DNA from: DASXZH01 sp036502005
GTDB lineage: Bacteria > Armatimonadota > Fimbriimonadia > Fimbriimonadales > Fimbriimonadaceae
NCBI GenBank assembly: GCA_036502005.1
Contig: DASXZH010000078.1
Span: 1 to 64,000 of the forward strand
DNA length: 64,000 nt
Reading direction: 5' to 3'
Shown: piece after piece, positions 1-8,963 of the stretch
Layout: each line of letters begins with the position of its first letter
How positions within the stretch are numbered: position 1 is the stretch's first letter
The notes under the pieces: generated by a model
What the model saw: only the letters and a program-made list of their open reading frames with translations
What the model was told of the DNA's origin: nothing
Database searches by the model: none
Position numbers and translations under genes: made by a program

Positions 1-84
1 GACATCTCCACGAATCAGCTCCAGCACAACGCGAGACTTGAACTCCGCAGTAAATGTTCTGTTCTTTAACTTCTCTTCAGACAT
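1..84 (-). CDS. IS3-family transposase OrfA, N-terminal fragment (runs off the window)
   Basis: The 28 visible residues begin MSEEKLKNRTFTAEFK and continue SRVVLELIRGDV. This is the usual start of the small helix-turn-helix protein (OrfA) of IS3/IS911-type elements, which binds the element ends and is extended by frameshifting to the full transposase. The rest lies left of position 1. The element terminus follows just upstream of its start codon, as expected for this family. The family call rests on a short stretch. Confidence 0.7.
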   Translation of the reverse strand, partial: MSEEKLKNRTFTAEFKSRVVLELIRGDV

Positions 85-143
85 GTTCCTCCAGGGGTAA
101 TACCCTCTTTGGGGGGTGTCCAAGAATTCCGGGCCACTACACA
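1..143 (-). mobile_element. Terminal part of an IS3-family insertion sequence
   Basis: The orfA fragment is followed by a non-coding stretch and then, at about 113-143, by a sequence that reads on the minus strand as TGTAGTGGCCCGGAATTCTT followed by GGACACC. This has the TG start and GC-rich body expected of an IS3-type terminal inverted repeat. The exact last base (141 to 143) cannot be fixed because the other end is outside the window. The element abuts the inverted repeat at 142-275. Confidence 0.55.
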
Positions 144-275
144 CCGACCTCTCCTCAAGGAGAGATGAGTAGTTGTTGACTGTATCAGAAGTTGCCCTGC
201 TATGTAAGCCTTTAAGAAGGCGAGAAATTCTGATTCGCAACCAACTAATCATCTCTCCTTGAGGAGAGGTCGGTG
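142..275. repeat. Inverted repeat with 34-nt arms beside the IS end
   Basis: The arms at 142-175 and 242-275 are reverse complements with one mismatch, separated by 66 nt. Each arm also contains a smaller palindrome (CTCTCCTTGAGGAGAG type). The structure could fold into a long hairpin in either strand's RNA. It may be a REP/MITE-like element that served as IS target. No coding signal was seen in the rest of this interval. Confidence 0.6.
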
Positions 276-338
276 AGCTTGCGAACCGGGAGAGGGCAAA
301 TGGAGCACCCATATCGAAAGTTAGCCCGACATTCACCT

Positions 339-1685
339 TCACTTTCCAAACCACTCCGCATGAAGCGCCTTCATGGCTGCTTCCAAGTCGGACTCGGCAA
401 TGACAATGCTGAGGTTAAGCAAGCTCGCCCCCTGAGAGATCATTCGAACATTCACGGTCTCCAAAGCTTTGAATATCCGTGCGGCAACCCCTTCTGTAGT
501 CCCGATGCTGTTTCCAACGATACTCACGATGGCAAGCTTCTTCTCAACTTCCACGTCAGCGAACTTCTCCAGTTCTTTCTTAACTTGAGAAAGCTTTTCG
601 GTGTTCTCGACTGTCATAGAGACGTTGACCTCGCTCGTCGTAACCATGTCGATGGAGGTTTGGTATCGATCGAAAACCTCAAAGACCCGGCGAAGAAAGC
701 CGTGGGTCATAAACATGGTGGCGGAATGGATGTTCACCAAGGTGATATCCCGCTTACAGGCAAAAGCCCGAACCACATGCTCGCTGGTTACCGAATCCTT
801 GATGATCCTTGTTCCCGGCGCCAAAGGGTTTCGCGAGTTCAATATCACCACCGCGATATCCTTTTCAACGGCCGGCCTTACCGTTGCCGGATGAAGCACC
901 TTGGCTCCAAAATAGGCCAACTCGGCTGCTTCTGCAAAGGAAATGCTATCGATAGGGATAGCGTGGGGAATTAGGCGTGGATCGGTTGTCATCATGCCAT
1001 CCACGTCAGTCCAAATCTGGATCTCGTCTGCCCCGATGCCGGCGCCGATAATGGAGGCCGAATAATCCGAGCCGCCGCGCCCCAGAGTAGTGGTCTGGCC
1101 CTTAGAGGTTGAGGCAATAAACCCGCCCATAACAACCACATTCTTCTTCCCAGCCTTTCCAACGACCTGCTTCATTCGCTTGTAGGTCTCTTTGAAATCA
1201 GGGTTGGCTTGCGTATGCCGGTCATCGGTGATAAGCACGTCTCTGGAATCGATATGCGTGGCAGGCAGACCCTGAGCGTTAAAAGCGAGGGCGACGATAA
1301 GGCTTGAAAGCCTTTCTCCGTAACTGGAAATGACGTCGATTGACCTCGGAGTTAGCTCACCGAGGATGGCAAGACCATGCAGCAACTGGCTCAACTCCGA
1401 GAAGTGAGATTCAAGAATGTGAGTGAGTTGTTCTAGCTGCGAACTCTCCACCGCGTGCATTCCGTGCTCCCAGTGGTAGCGCCTTAGTTCATCCAGCTTG
1501 TGGATGTAATCTTTGTCCTGACCGACCGCTAACCGGGCCATCTCCAACAGCTTATTGGTCGTCTTGCCCATTGCCGAAACAACCACGACCGGATTTCGCT
1601 CAGCCTGAGATTTTACGATTCCGGCGACGCGCTTGATCGCATCGGCGGACTCCACGGAGGAGCCTCCGAACTTCATGACGATCAA
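339..1685 (-). CDS. lysC: Aspartate kinase
   Basis: Phosphorylates L-aspartate, the first step to lysine, threonine, methionine and diaminopimelate. The 448-residue protein opens with the kinase signature KFGGSS near residue 5 and has the GRGGSDYSAS and WTDVDGMMTTDPR segments of the catalytic domain. A C-terminal regulatory part of about 150 residues (ACT-like) follows. Length matches E. coli LysC (449 aa). I chose the TTG start at 1685: its TTGA overlaps the stop of the upstream M20 peptidase, and a GGAGG lies 9 nt upstream, whereas the internal ATG at 1676 would be too far from that site. Translational coupling with the peptidase is likely. Confidence 0.93.
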   Translation of the reverse strand: MIVMKFGGSSVESADAIKRVAGIVKSQAERNPVVVVSAMGKTTNKLLEMARLAVGQDKDYIHKLDELRRYHWEHGMHAVESSQLEQLTHILESHFSELSQLLHGLAILGELTPRSIDVISSYGERLSSLIVALAFNAQGLPATHIDSRDVLITDDRHTQANPDFKETYKRMKQVVGKAGKKNVVVMGGFIASTSKGQTTTLGRGGSDYSASIIGAGIGADEIQIWTDVDGMMTTDPRLIPHAIPIDSISFAEAAELAYFGAKVLHPATVRPAVEKDIAVVILNSRNPLAPGTRIIKDSVTSEHVVRAFACKRDITLVNIHSATMFMTHGFLRRVFEVFDRYQTSIDMVTTSEVNVSMTVENTEKLSQVKKELEKFADVEVEKKLAIVSIVGNSIGTTEGVAARIFKALETVNVRMISQGASLLNLSIVIAESDLEAAMKALHAEWFGK

Positions 1686-2704
1686 CTTAATCCGCCTCCG
1701 GTCAACAGTGCTTTTGCCACAATCTTATAAAGCTCAACAGCGCGCAACAGCTCAGATTTTGGCACCCTTTCGTGATCGGTGTGGGCGACGTGGATCGTGC
1801 CAGGGCCAAGTAAGAACGGCTCGCCCCAGTTGTCTCCAAAGAGGGGAATATCGGTTGTATAAGCTACCGTGGTTGTCTCAAAACCGGAAAGCTTACGTAG
1901 ATGCTTGGCCGGAATGCGGAGTGTTTCCTTAACCTCAGCCAAATCACCAACGGCTTCGGTATAAGCGCCCACAATCGAGGTTCCATTATCCACGAGCCTG
2001 ACTAGGAGTTCCGCCTTCGCGGAGTCTGCGATCACGTTCGGCGCCCTGCCGCCGGCCAAGGTGCCAATGTTTAGGGTGCTAGGGCCGAGAACGGGATCAA
2101 CAGGCAAGGGAACCGCCTTGATTCTTTCGAGCGCAGCCAGGAGTTTATCGATGGCGGAATCGCCAAGCTCCGGATAGGCCGAGTGGGCCATAACGCCCCA
2201 ACTTGAAACATCGAGGCGAAGAGCCCCTTTGCTGCCGATGGCCAGTTTGTTTTCCGTGGGCTCGCCGTTTATGAGGAACCTCGCGCCACGATCCACCTTT
2301 CCAGCCGCTAACGCTCCGGCACTGCCTCTTTCCTCGCCTACAACGGCCAATATGCCGATTCCAGTAACACCTTCTTCAAGCAACTCGCTAACAGCCGTAA
2401 CCATTGAGGCCAGAATCCCTTTCGCGTCGCAAGAACCACGGCCGGTTACAAATTCTTCGTCTTCTTCGGAAGGGAAGAAGGGAGGAACCGTATCCAGATG
2501 AGTTGAAAACGTTACCGTTGGCGAATCGCCCCAAACGGCAAGCACGTTAAAGCGCTCCCCCGCAACAGGCATCCGCTCCAAGCGGCCACCAAAGCGAGCC
2601 AATAAAGGCGCCAAATACGAGCACAGGAATTCGCCAATCGCCGCTTCATTCTCAGTGACGGAGGGAATATCAACCAGTGCTCTCGTGAGTTCTATAACAT
2701 TCAT
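1682..2704 (-). CDS. M20-family metallopeptidase / deacylase (DapE/ArgE-like)
   Basis: Zinc-dependent amidohydrolase of the M20 family, which includes succinyl-diaminopimelate desuccinylase and acetylornithine deacetylase. Visible metal and catalytic motifs are STHLDTVPP, the TGRGSCDAKG segment and VGEERGSAG. Its overlap with lysC suggests a role in the aspartate/diaminopimelate pathway, but I cannot tell DapE from related deacylases. The start is the ATG at 2704 (MNVIELTR). A longer reading from 2743 would translate straight through a transcription terminator hairpin and is rejected. Confidence 0.8.
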   Translation of the reverse strand: MNVIELTRALVDIPSVTENEAAIGEFLCSYLAPLLARFGGRLERMPVAGERFNVLAVWGDSPTVTFSTHLDTVPPFFPSEEDEEFVTGRGSCDAKGILASMVTAVSELLEEGVTGIGILAVVGEERGSAGALAAGKVDRGARFLINGEPTENKLAIGSKGALRLDVSSWGVMAHSAYPELGDSAIDKLLAALERIKAVPLPVDPVLGPSTLNIGTLAGGRAPNVIADSAKAELLVRLVDNGTSIVGAYTEAVGDLAEVKETLRIPAKHLRKLSGFETTTVAYTTDIPLFGDNWGEPFLLGPGTIHVAHTDHERVPKSELLRAVELYKIVAKALLTGGGLS

Positions 2705-2715
2705 GGTCTTACAAC

Positions 2716-2750
2716 AAAAAAGGGCAGTGTGGCTTTTGACCACACTGCCC
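2716..2750 (-). terminator. Rho-independent terminator of hppA
   Basis: On the minus strand a perfect 11-bp stem (arms 2740-2750 and 2722-2732, 7-nt loop) is followed by six Ts (2716-2721). It lies 16 nt past the hppA stop and only 11 nt before the start codon of the M20 peptidase. Confidence 0.88.
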
Positions 2751-2766
2751 CATAGTTAACTGAGCC

Positions 2767-5700
2767 TTACTCGATGTGGTCGTCTTCAGCCTTGGGCTCG
2801 TCAGAGTCCTCAACTGTGAGTCGTTTCTTGCTAGTCGCTTGAATCGTCTCAACCGGTTCTGCATCCTCATAAGCCAAAGGCGTATGCGTGGATGATTCGG
2901 TTGCCTCAGCTAGAGCAGAGGAGAAGGAAGCTCGTTTCGACCACCAAACGGAGAAGGCAAGGGCCGCGACCGCGACTAAGGTGACTGTGATCAAGACCCC
3001 GTTGGAGAACGGTGTGATGATAACGGTTGCCAACAATAGAGCGACAAGGTTCATAACCTTGATGAGCGGGTTCATTGCAGGGCCGGCCGTATCCTTGAAC
3101 GGATCTCCAACAGTGTCGCAGACAATGCCCGCCTTGTGAGCTTCACTGCCTTTGCCGCCGTAGAGACCATCTTCAATGAGCTTCTTGGCGTTGTCCCACA
3201 TTCCGCCGGAGTTGGCGAGAAGGACAGCCATAAGCTGGCCGCTGACGATGGCTCCGGCAAGGAAGCCACCAAGAGCCTCGGCTCCGACAAGGTTGAATTG
3301 TTGCCCGCCAATGGTTGTCAGCGGTTTGCCAATGGCAAACCCAAATCCAACCGCGACAGGAAGGCCGATAGCCAAGATTCCCGGTCCGAGAAGCTCCTTC
3401 TGAGCAGCTTCCGTAACAATGGCAACGCAACGGCCATAGTTTGGCTTGCTCGTTCCGGCCATGATGCCCGGGTCTTCTCTGAACTGTCGTCTAACCTCGT
3501 TGATGAGTTGGAACGAAGCACGTCCAACCGCATTGATCGAGAATGCCGCGAACAGATAAGGGGCCGCACCACCAATCAAGAGGCCGAGGAAGATCTCAGG
3601 AATGTCGATGCGAATGCCAGTTGTGCCCAAGTTCGCAGCCTGTAGGTAGCTCTGGAACAAGGCAACGGCGGCAACAACGGCAGTAGCAATCGCAAAGCCC
3701 TTCGTGAGTGCTTTTGTGGTGTTGCCAGCCGCGTCTAGTCGCTGAACAGCTTTCGCGCCGTTTGGCGAATCATGGGCTGCGCCGGACATCTCGAACACGC
3801 CTTGTGCGTTATCAGAGATTGGCCCGAAGGTGTCCATGGCCAGAATGAATCCGGTCGTAGTCAAGAGTCCAAGTCCAACCAGGGCGATACCATAGAAGCT
3901 CAATATGTATGAGCCTCCGTAGGCCGCGGGTGGGAAGAAGATCAACGGCATGATCAGGGCAACAACAATCGCCAAGACCGAGAACACGCTCGACTCCGCT
4001 CCAAGGGCAAAGCCTTGAATGATCATCGGGGCTGGGCCAGCACTTGAAACGCCCGCGATTTCTTGCACAGGGCGCTTATGGGTGGAGACATAGTAGTCCG
4101 TAAGCAATTCAATCGCGAACGCCATGATGACGCCGAATGTGATTGCTAGGAAGAACATGTACCAAGGCACCGTCTGGTGATCTTCGAGCATAACGGAGGG
4201 AAGGACTGGCGTTGGTTGAGACTGGACCTTCCGGCTAATAATGTCGTTTAGCTTCGACGCGGGGTCCGAGAACACATGCATTTGCGTTTGCATCGAGACT
4301 GGGCTCAAGTTAGGCGCATCCTGAATAGCAATCGCTATCTTGCCGTTATCGTCCTCGTAGAGTTGAGCCGGCAAATCGTCGGCCTTCATCTCAACGATGC
4401 CGGGGCTAGAATCCATGGCATTTTTTAGTTCGGTAGCCGTAAATGGACCGAAACTGCCTTCGATCGTTTGAGGCTGCTGCGCTGGCTGTCCTTTCTGAGG
4501 AGTCGGTGCCGGAATCGTGACCTTCAACTTCGCCATCGTCAGGGGAAGAGCAGTTCGCTGATGAGTCGTTTTATCGAGGGGGTAGTAATGGTCCAGGAAC
4601 GTGTCAACGGTCGGAGTAGCACGGGGTGCCGCTACCACGACGGAATATCCAAGCACCTTATCATTCTTATTGTTCGGATCAATCAGGTGATAGTTCGAAA
4701 CATCAATCAAAGGCGGCGCGGTCGTCGGATCAAAGCGCGACGCTTGCTGCAGCGCCTGACCCGCCATTTGGCCAGAGAGCCCCATGGCAAGGACGTCAGG
4801 ATCCTTCTGAGCCTCAGTCATCGCTTGTGGGTCGGTCGACTGCTTCGCCGTGTACTTGTCGTTAATGGCCTTAAGCTTGGCAAGTTGATCTCGCTTCAGC
4901 GGCTCCATGTCCTTGATCTGATTCGTTTGCAAGGCCGTGCCTGCCCTGCCACCCATCAGGTAGAAGGCCAAGAAACCCGTTCCAATGACGGCGATTGCTG
5001 CCGATAGCCAGAAACCCTTGCGGATGGCCATGAGTGGATCGGAGTTCAGATCGTCTGAACCCTTTACGGAGTAGATGCCAACGATCGAAGCGACGATTCC
5101 AACGCCACGAGCCATGAGCGCGAAGAGGATGAGTTTCATCCAAACGCTTTGGTCAAAGATGGTAGCGGTGGCAGCGCCAAGAATGATGGCGGCAACCAAG
5201 GTGACTTCGTAAGATTCGAAGATGTCGGCGGCCATTCCAGCGCAGTCTCCAACGTTGTCTCCAACGTTGTCAGCGATCGTCGCGGGGTTGCGAGGATCGT
5301 CCTCAGGAATTCCTGCTTCAACCTTACCGACAAGGTCAGCTCCGACGTCTGCAGCCTTGGTAAAGATTCCACCACCAACACGCATGAAGAGTGCGGCGAG
5401 CGAACCTCCAAACCCAAAACCAATAAGCAGCTTCATTGCGTCTGCCTGTGCAAAATAGAAAATGAGCGAAGCGCCGATGAGGCCCATTCCGACCGTGACC
5501 ATTCCAGCTACAGCGCCGCTGCGGAATGCGACTCTCAGGGTCTTGGAATAAGATGTCAGCGCGGCATTTGCCGTGCGCATATTGCCTTCAACAGCCATCA
5601 ACATGCCGGTGTAGCCCGCTATATAGGAGGCAGATACGCCGCCTATAAAACAGATTGAAAGCCACATGGCGAGAGTTGTGCTGTGGTAACGACTCTGAAA

Positions 5701-6066
5701 CAGGAAGAAAAGGCCAACGGCAAGAATGACCACAAAAATGGCCATCGTCGTAACTTGCTTCCTTAGATAAGCAAGGGCGCCTTCCTTAATTGCCCTGCCA
5801 ACCTCTTGCATCTTCTCGTTTCCAGGAGAATGCTTAAGAACTTCGGCCGCAAGCATCCAAGCAAAGAAGAGTGCGACCACTCCAAGGCCGAACGAAATGT
5901 ATAGGTAAATGAGGTCGCCGCCTGTAAATTTCAGGACAACGTTACTTTCATCCGCCGAGGCCAACGAAGGCATCAACGTAAACAACATAGCCACAAGCAG
6001 CATTGCAAGCGACCTTTTCGAAGTGAGCGAAGTAAGCTTGCGCTTCACGTCCAATAACAATTTCAT
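2767..6066 (-). CDS. hppA: Membrane-bound ion-pumping pyrophosphatase with large extracytoplasmic insertion
   Basis: Couples pyrophosphate hydrolysis to ion export. Family hallmarks are present: DVGADLVGKVE in cytosolic loop 5-6 (residues about 250-260), ADNVGDNVGDCAG, DTFGPISDNAQG and, near the C-terminus, DTVGDPFKDTAGP. The segment GNTTKALTKG has Lys where K+-dependent enzymes have Ala, so a K+-independent, H+-type pump is likely. At 1,099 aa it is far longer than the usual 650-800. The excess is a signal-like N-terminus, about 255 extra residues (about 378-633) between TM8 and TM9 on the outer face, and an acidic tail of about 50 residues. It is followed by its own terminator. Confidence 0.95.
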   Translation of the reverse strand: MKLLLDVKRKLTSLTSKRSLAMLLVAMLFTLMPSLASADESNVVLKFTGGDLIYLYISFGLGVVALFFAWMLAAEVLKHSPGNEKMQEVGRAIKEGALAYLRKQVTTMAIFVVILAVGLFFLFQSRYHSTTLAMWLSICFIGGVSASYIAGYTGMLMAVEGNMRTANAALTSYSKTLRVAFRSGAVAGMVTVGMGLIGASLIFYFAQADAMKLLIGFGFGGSLAALFMRVGGGIFTKAADVGADLVGKVEAGIPEDDPRNPATIADNVGDNVGDCAGMAADIFESYEVTLVAAIILGAATATIFDQSVWMKLILFALMARGVGIVASIVGIYSVKGSDDLNSDPLMAIRKGFWLSAAIAVIGTGFLAFYLMGGRAGTALQTNQIKDMEPLKRDQLAKLKAINDKYTAKQSTDPQAMTEAQKDPDVLAMGLSGQMAGQALQQASRFDPTTAPPLIDVSNYHLIDPNNKNDKVLGYSVVVAAPRATPTVDTFLDHYYPLDKTTHQRTALPLTMAKLKVTIPAPTPQKGQPAQQPQTIEGSFGPFTATELKNAMDSSPGIVEMKADDLPAQLYEDDNGKIAIAIQDAPNLSPVSMQTQMHVFSDPASKLNDIISRKVQSQPTPVLPSVMLEDHQTVPWYMFFLAITFGVIMAFAIELLTDYYVSTHKRPVQEIAGVSSAGPAPMIIQGFALGAESSVFSVLAIVVALIMPLIFFPPAAYGGSYILSFYGIALVGLGLLTTTGFILAMDTFGPISDNAQGVFEMSGAAHDSPNGAKAVQRLDAAGNTTKALTKGFAIATAVVAAVALFQSYLQAANLGTTGIRIDIPEIFLGLLIGGAAPYLFAAFSINAVGRASFQLINEVRRQFREDPGIMAGTSKPNYGRCVAIVTEAAQKELLGPGILAIGLPVAVGFGFAIGKPLTTIGGQQFNLVGAEALGGFLAGAIVSGQLMAVLLANSGGMWDNAKKLIEDGLYGGKGSEAHKAGIVCDTVGDPFKDTAGPAMNPLIKVMNLVALLLATVIITPFSNGVLITVTLVAVAALAFSVWWSKRASFSSALAEATESSTHTPLAYEDAEPVETIQATSKKRLTVEDSDEPKAEDDHIE

Positions 6067-6163
6067 GCAGGTAAGAACCCCCTAGATTCTGCACGCTTCT
6101 ATGCAACTGGGCATTTGGCCGTGTCGGTCAGTCAAAACGGGTAAAAGGATACCACATTTGTAT

Positions 6164-7546
6164 CTAAAACCCTTCAAATTCGGCTGTAAAGTGCCTTAAC
6201 AAAGGCGCTTGCTTCGTGATTCGGAGTCCCTTTGCTTGTTCCCGCACATCGAACATCTCCGAGATCACTTCGGCCACATAATTGACGTGGGCCTGCGTGT
6301 AAACGCGTCGCGGAAGCGCAAGTCTTACCAACTCTCTGTCCGCCGGGATCTCTTTGCCGTCTTTATGGTGGCCAAACATAACCGAACCGATCTCGACTCC
6401 TCGGATTCCTCCGGCCACGTAAAGCTCGTTCACTAGAACTTGAGCAGGGAACTGCTCGGCGGGGATATGGGGATAAAAGTTTTTGGCATCGATATAAACG
6501 GCGTGCCCACCTGGCGGTTGAACAGCTCGCACGCCCTTATCGAGCAGCTTTTGTGCAAGATAGCGAACGGTAGCTTGGCGATATTCGAGATATTTCTCGT
6601 CAAGGGTTTCATCGAGTCCAACGGCAAGGGCTTCCAGGTCCCGGCCGGCAAGGCCGCCGTAAGTGGGGAAACCTTCGGTGAGAATGAGAAGGTTTCGGGC
6701 TTGCTCGGCCAGCTTTTCATCGTTTAGGGCTAGGAAGCCGCCAATGTTGCCAAAGCCATCTTTCTTAAGGCTCATGGTGGCGCCATCTGCATAAGAAAAC
6801 ATTTCTTGCGCGATTTCCTTTGGCGTTTTCTCTTTGTAGCCAGCCTCCCGTTGCTTAATAAACCAGGCGTTTTCCGCGAACCGACAGGCATCGATGATGA
6901 AAGGAACACCGTGGCTTCGAAGAAGCTTGCTTGTTTCGCGGATATTCTCCATCGAAACCGGCTGACCACCGCCGGTGTTGTTGGTGACTGTTATCATTCC
7001 AATCGGAACGTGCCCTTTTTGCTTATCGAGTAGGTTGGCAAGCTTCTTTAGATCGATATTGCCCTTAAACTGATGAAGATTGTCCGGGTCTTTTCCTTCC
7101 TCGATAACGAGGTCCAACGCCTCAGCGCCTGTGAACTCAACGTTTGCACGAGTAGTATCGAAGTGGTTATTGTTTGGGATGGTCTTGTTTTTGCCACCCA
7201 CAATGCTCATCAGAATTTTCTCAGAGGCTCTTCCCTGATGGGTGGGAATCACATAGTCAAACCCAAATATCTCTTTAACTTTAGCTTCGAATCGCTTAAA
7301 GCTCCTTGATCCGGCGTAGCTTTCATCACCGACCATAATCGCTCCCCATTGGGCAGCCGACATGGCGCTCGTTCCGCTATCGGTGAGGAGATCGATGATG
7401 ACGTCGTCGGCATCGATGAGGAATGGGTTGTACTTGGCGTTCTTGAGTATCTCGACCCGCTGTTCACGCGTGGTGAACCGAATCGGCTCTACCGATTTGA
7501 TTCGAAAGGGTTCAATGATCTCTCTCATGGGCAGATCTGCCCCCAT
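6164..7546 (-). CDS. tnaA: Tryptophanase
   Basis: PLP-dependent beta-eliminating lyase that cleaves tryptophan to indole, pyruvate and ammonia. It has the family segments PTHQGRASE, IDACRFAENAWFIKQRE and the Schiff-base lysine in SLKKDGFGNIGG. I prefer tryptophanase over tyrosine phenol-lyase because it has FDTT (Asp as in TnaA, Thr in the phenol-lyase) and VEIGS, as in E. coli TnaA, where the phenol-lyase carries an Arg-containing segment. The 460-aa length fits. An alternative start is ATG 7528; between the two ATGs lies the palindrome GGGCAGATCTGCCC. No TnaC-type leader peptide was noticed. Confidence 0.88.
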   Translation of the reverse strand: MGADLPMREIIEPFRIKSVEPIRFTTREQRVEILKNAKYNPFLIDADDVIIDLLTDSGTSAMSAAQWGAIMVGDESYAGSRSFKRFEAKVKEIFGFDYVIPTHQGRASEKILMSIVGGKNKTIPNNNHFDTTRANVEFTGAEALDLVIEEGKDPDNLHQFKGNIDLKKLANLLDKQKGHVPIGMITVTNNTGGGQPVSMENIRETSKLLRSHGVPFIIDACRFAENAWFIKQREAGYKEKTPKEIAQEMFSYADGATMSLKKDGFGNIGGFLALNDEKLAEQARNLLILTEGFPTYGGLAGRDLEALAVGLDETLDEKYLEYRQATVRYLAQKLLDKGVRAVQPPGGHAVYIDAKNFYPHIPAEQFPAQVLVNELYVAGGIRGVEIGSVMFGHHKDGKEIPADRELVRLALPRRVYTQAHVNYVAEVISEMFDVREQAKGLRITKQAPLLRHFTAEFEGF

Positions 7547-7552
7547 GACGAA

Positions 7553-7715
7553 TATTCGAGTCGAAAATCGAAAGTCGAAGGTCGAAAGACGGATAAGCGA
7601 GGCTTAAGTCTAAAAAATCCGGCTTTAGCTCCAGATAGCCTAACGATCTCCAAATAAATCGGAACGACACCAGAGCCTCTCCGGCTTTCGACTTTCGACC
7701 TTCGACCTTCGACCA
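7553..7715. repeat. Heptamer repeat arrays in inverted orientation (GTCGAAA ... TTTCGAC)
   Basis: GTCGAAA-type units at about 7558-7592 and the complementary TTTCGAC-type units at about 7683-7713 flank roughly 90 nt of non-repetitive sequence, so the whole block can fold back. It fills the gap between the M16 peptidase and tryptophanase genes. The same unit forms arrays near 15.2-15.5 kb and 20.0-20.2 kb. Confidence 0.8.
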
Positions 7716-7721
7716 TAGCCC

Positions 7722-8951
7722 CTATTTAAACGGTCCAATCGCCGTTGTCGAAACCTTCTCTGGATCGAGAATCTTCTGGGCCAACTCTTGCACCGCTTGA
7801 CTTGTAACGGCGTTTACCTTGGCGATAGTCTCCTCAACCGGGATATCCCGGTGATGATGGAGCTCATTCTTGCTCATGCGCATCATTCGACCGCTCATGC
7901 CTTCCAGGGCGAGCACGATGCTTCCGCAGATGTTGCGCTTGGTCCGGTCGATCTCGTCACTTTCCAAGCCGTTCTTGCACAAGTTATCAAACTCTTGCCT
8001 AACCAGTTCTTGAACTTTGTCCCAATGCTTTAAGCTCGTACCACCATAAACAGTGTAAGCGCCACCTGCCGCATAGCTAAGGCTATAGCTGCCGATGGCA
8101 TAGGCCAAACCTCGCTTCTCGCGGATCTCTTGAAAAAGGCGGCTGCTCATACTTCCACCAAGAGAAGCATCTAAAACGGCCAGCGTATAAAGCTCTTCAT
8201 CAAAAATCGAAGTCCCATCGCCGCCGATGCAGAAATGCACCTGCTCGACTTCTTTCTTGACCAACTCAACTCCGGAACCACCCTTCGGCCGAGGGACTGC
8301 CTCCTCTCCGCCACCGGTCGGGATTCGGCCAAGGTCTTTTTCGGCCCACTTTAAAACTTCCTCAGGATCGACGTTTCCAGCAATGCCTAACAGAACGTTA
8401 CCGCCCCGATATCTGCGATCCAAGTAGGCTTTTAAGTTCTCGCGTTTGAATCCACTAACCGATTCGCGAGTGCCAATAATTGGCTTGCCAAGGGGGTTAC
8501 CCTTCCAGCGGTGCTCCAAATGCAGTTCGTGAACGTGGTCGCTCGGTTCGTCCTCGCTTCGTTTTATCTCTTCGAGGACGACCTGCTCTTCGCGCTCAAG
8601 CTCCTCAGGGTCAATCAGCGAATGAAGCATCATGTCGCTGAGAACGTCAATTCCGTTGCCAACGTCGTCGGCCAGAACTCGGCAGTAATAGCAAGTTGAT
8701 TCCTTGTCGGTGAATGCGTTTAGCGAACCGCCACGGCCTTCAATTGATTCCGCTATTTGCTTAGCGGTGCGTGATTCTGTGCCCTTAAAAAGCATGTGCT
8801 CGATGAGGTGGGTGATGCCCGCTTCTTGATCGGTCTCGTGCCGGCTTCCAGTTTTGCACCAGAGGCCTACGGCGGCGGATTGAACATGGGTGACGGGCTC
8901 AACGAGCACGCGCACTCCGTTGTCTAAAGTGAATTTCGTGATATTGCTCAT
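7722..8951 (-). CDS. M16-family zinc peptidase (processing-peptidase-like)
   Basis: Zinc peptidase of the pitrilysin/mitochondrial-processing-peptidase group. It carries the inverted zinc motif HLIEH near residue 48 and the distal glutamate region VVLEEIKRSEDEP. A second domain includes the conserved EIREKRGLAYAIGS segment. At 409 aa it matches the short YmxG/PqqF-like bacterial form. It lies 12 nt downstream of the fumarylacetoacetase-family gene, probably in one transcript. The natural substrate is unknown. Confidence 0.9.
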   Translation of the reverse strand: MSNITKFTLDNGVRVLVEPVTHVQSAAVGLWCKTGSRHETDQEAGITHLIEHMLFKGTESRTAKQIAESIEGRGGSLNAFTDKESTCYYCRVLADDVGNGIDVLSDMMLHSLIDPEELEREEQVVLEEIKRSEDEPSDHVHELHLEHRWKGNPLGKPIIGTRESVSGFKRENLKAYLDRRYRGGNVLLGIAGNVDPEEVLKWAEKDLGRIPTGGGEEAVPRPKGGSGVELVKKEVEQVHFCIGGDGTSIFDEELYTLAVLDASLGGSMSSRLFQEIREKRGLAYAIGSYSLSYAAGGAYTVYGGTSLKHWDKVQELVRQEFDNLCKNGLESDEIDRTKRNICGSIVLALEGMSGRMMRMSKNELHHHRDIPVEETIAKVNAVTSQAVQELAQKILDPEKVSTTAIGPFK

Positions 8952-8963
8952 GTTTGGGGTGGG

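Noticed and set aside
1682..2743. Longer start of the M20 peptidase
   Set aside because: The extra N-terminus is the translation of the hppA terminator hairpin.
3072..5658. Opposite-strand open frames across hppA
   Set aside because: Shadows of a well-conserved gene on the other strand with no ribosome-binding site or known domain.
6164..7546. Tyrosine phenol-lyase instead of tryptophanase
   Set aside because: FDTT and VEIGS agree with TnaA, not with the phenol-lyase residues.
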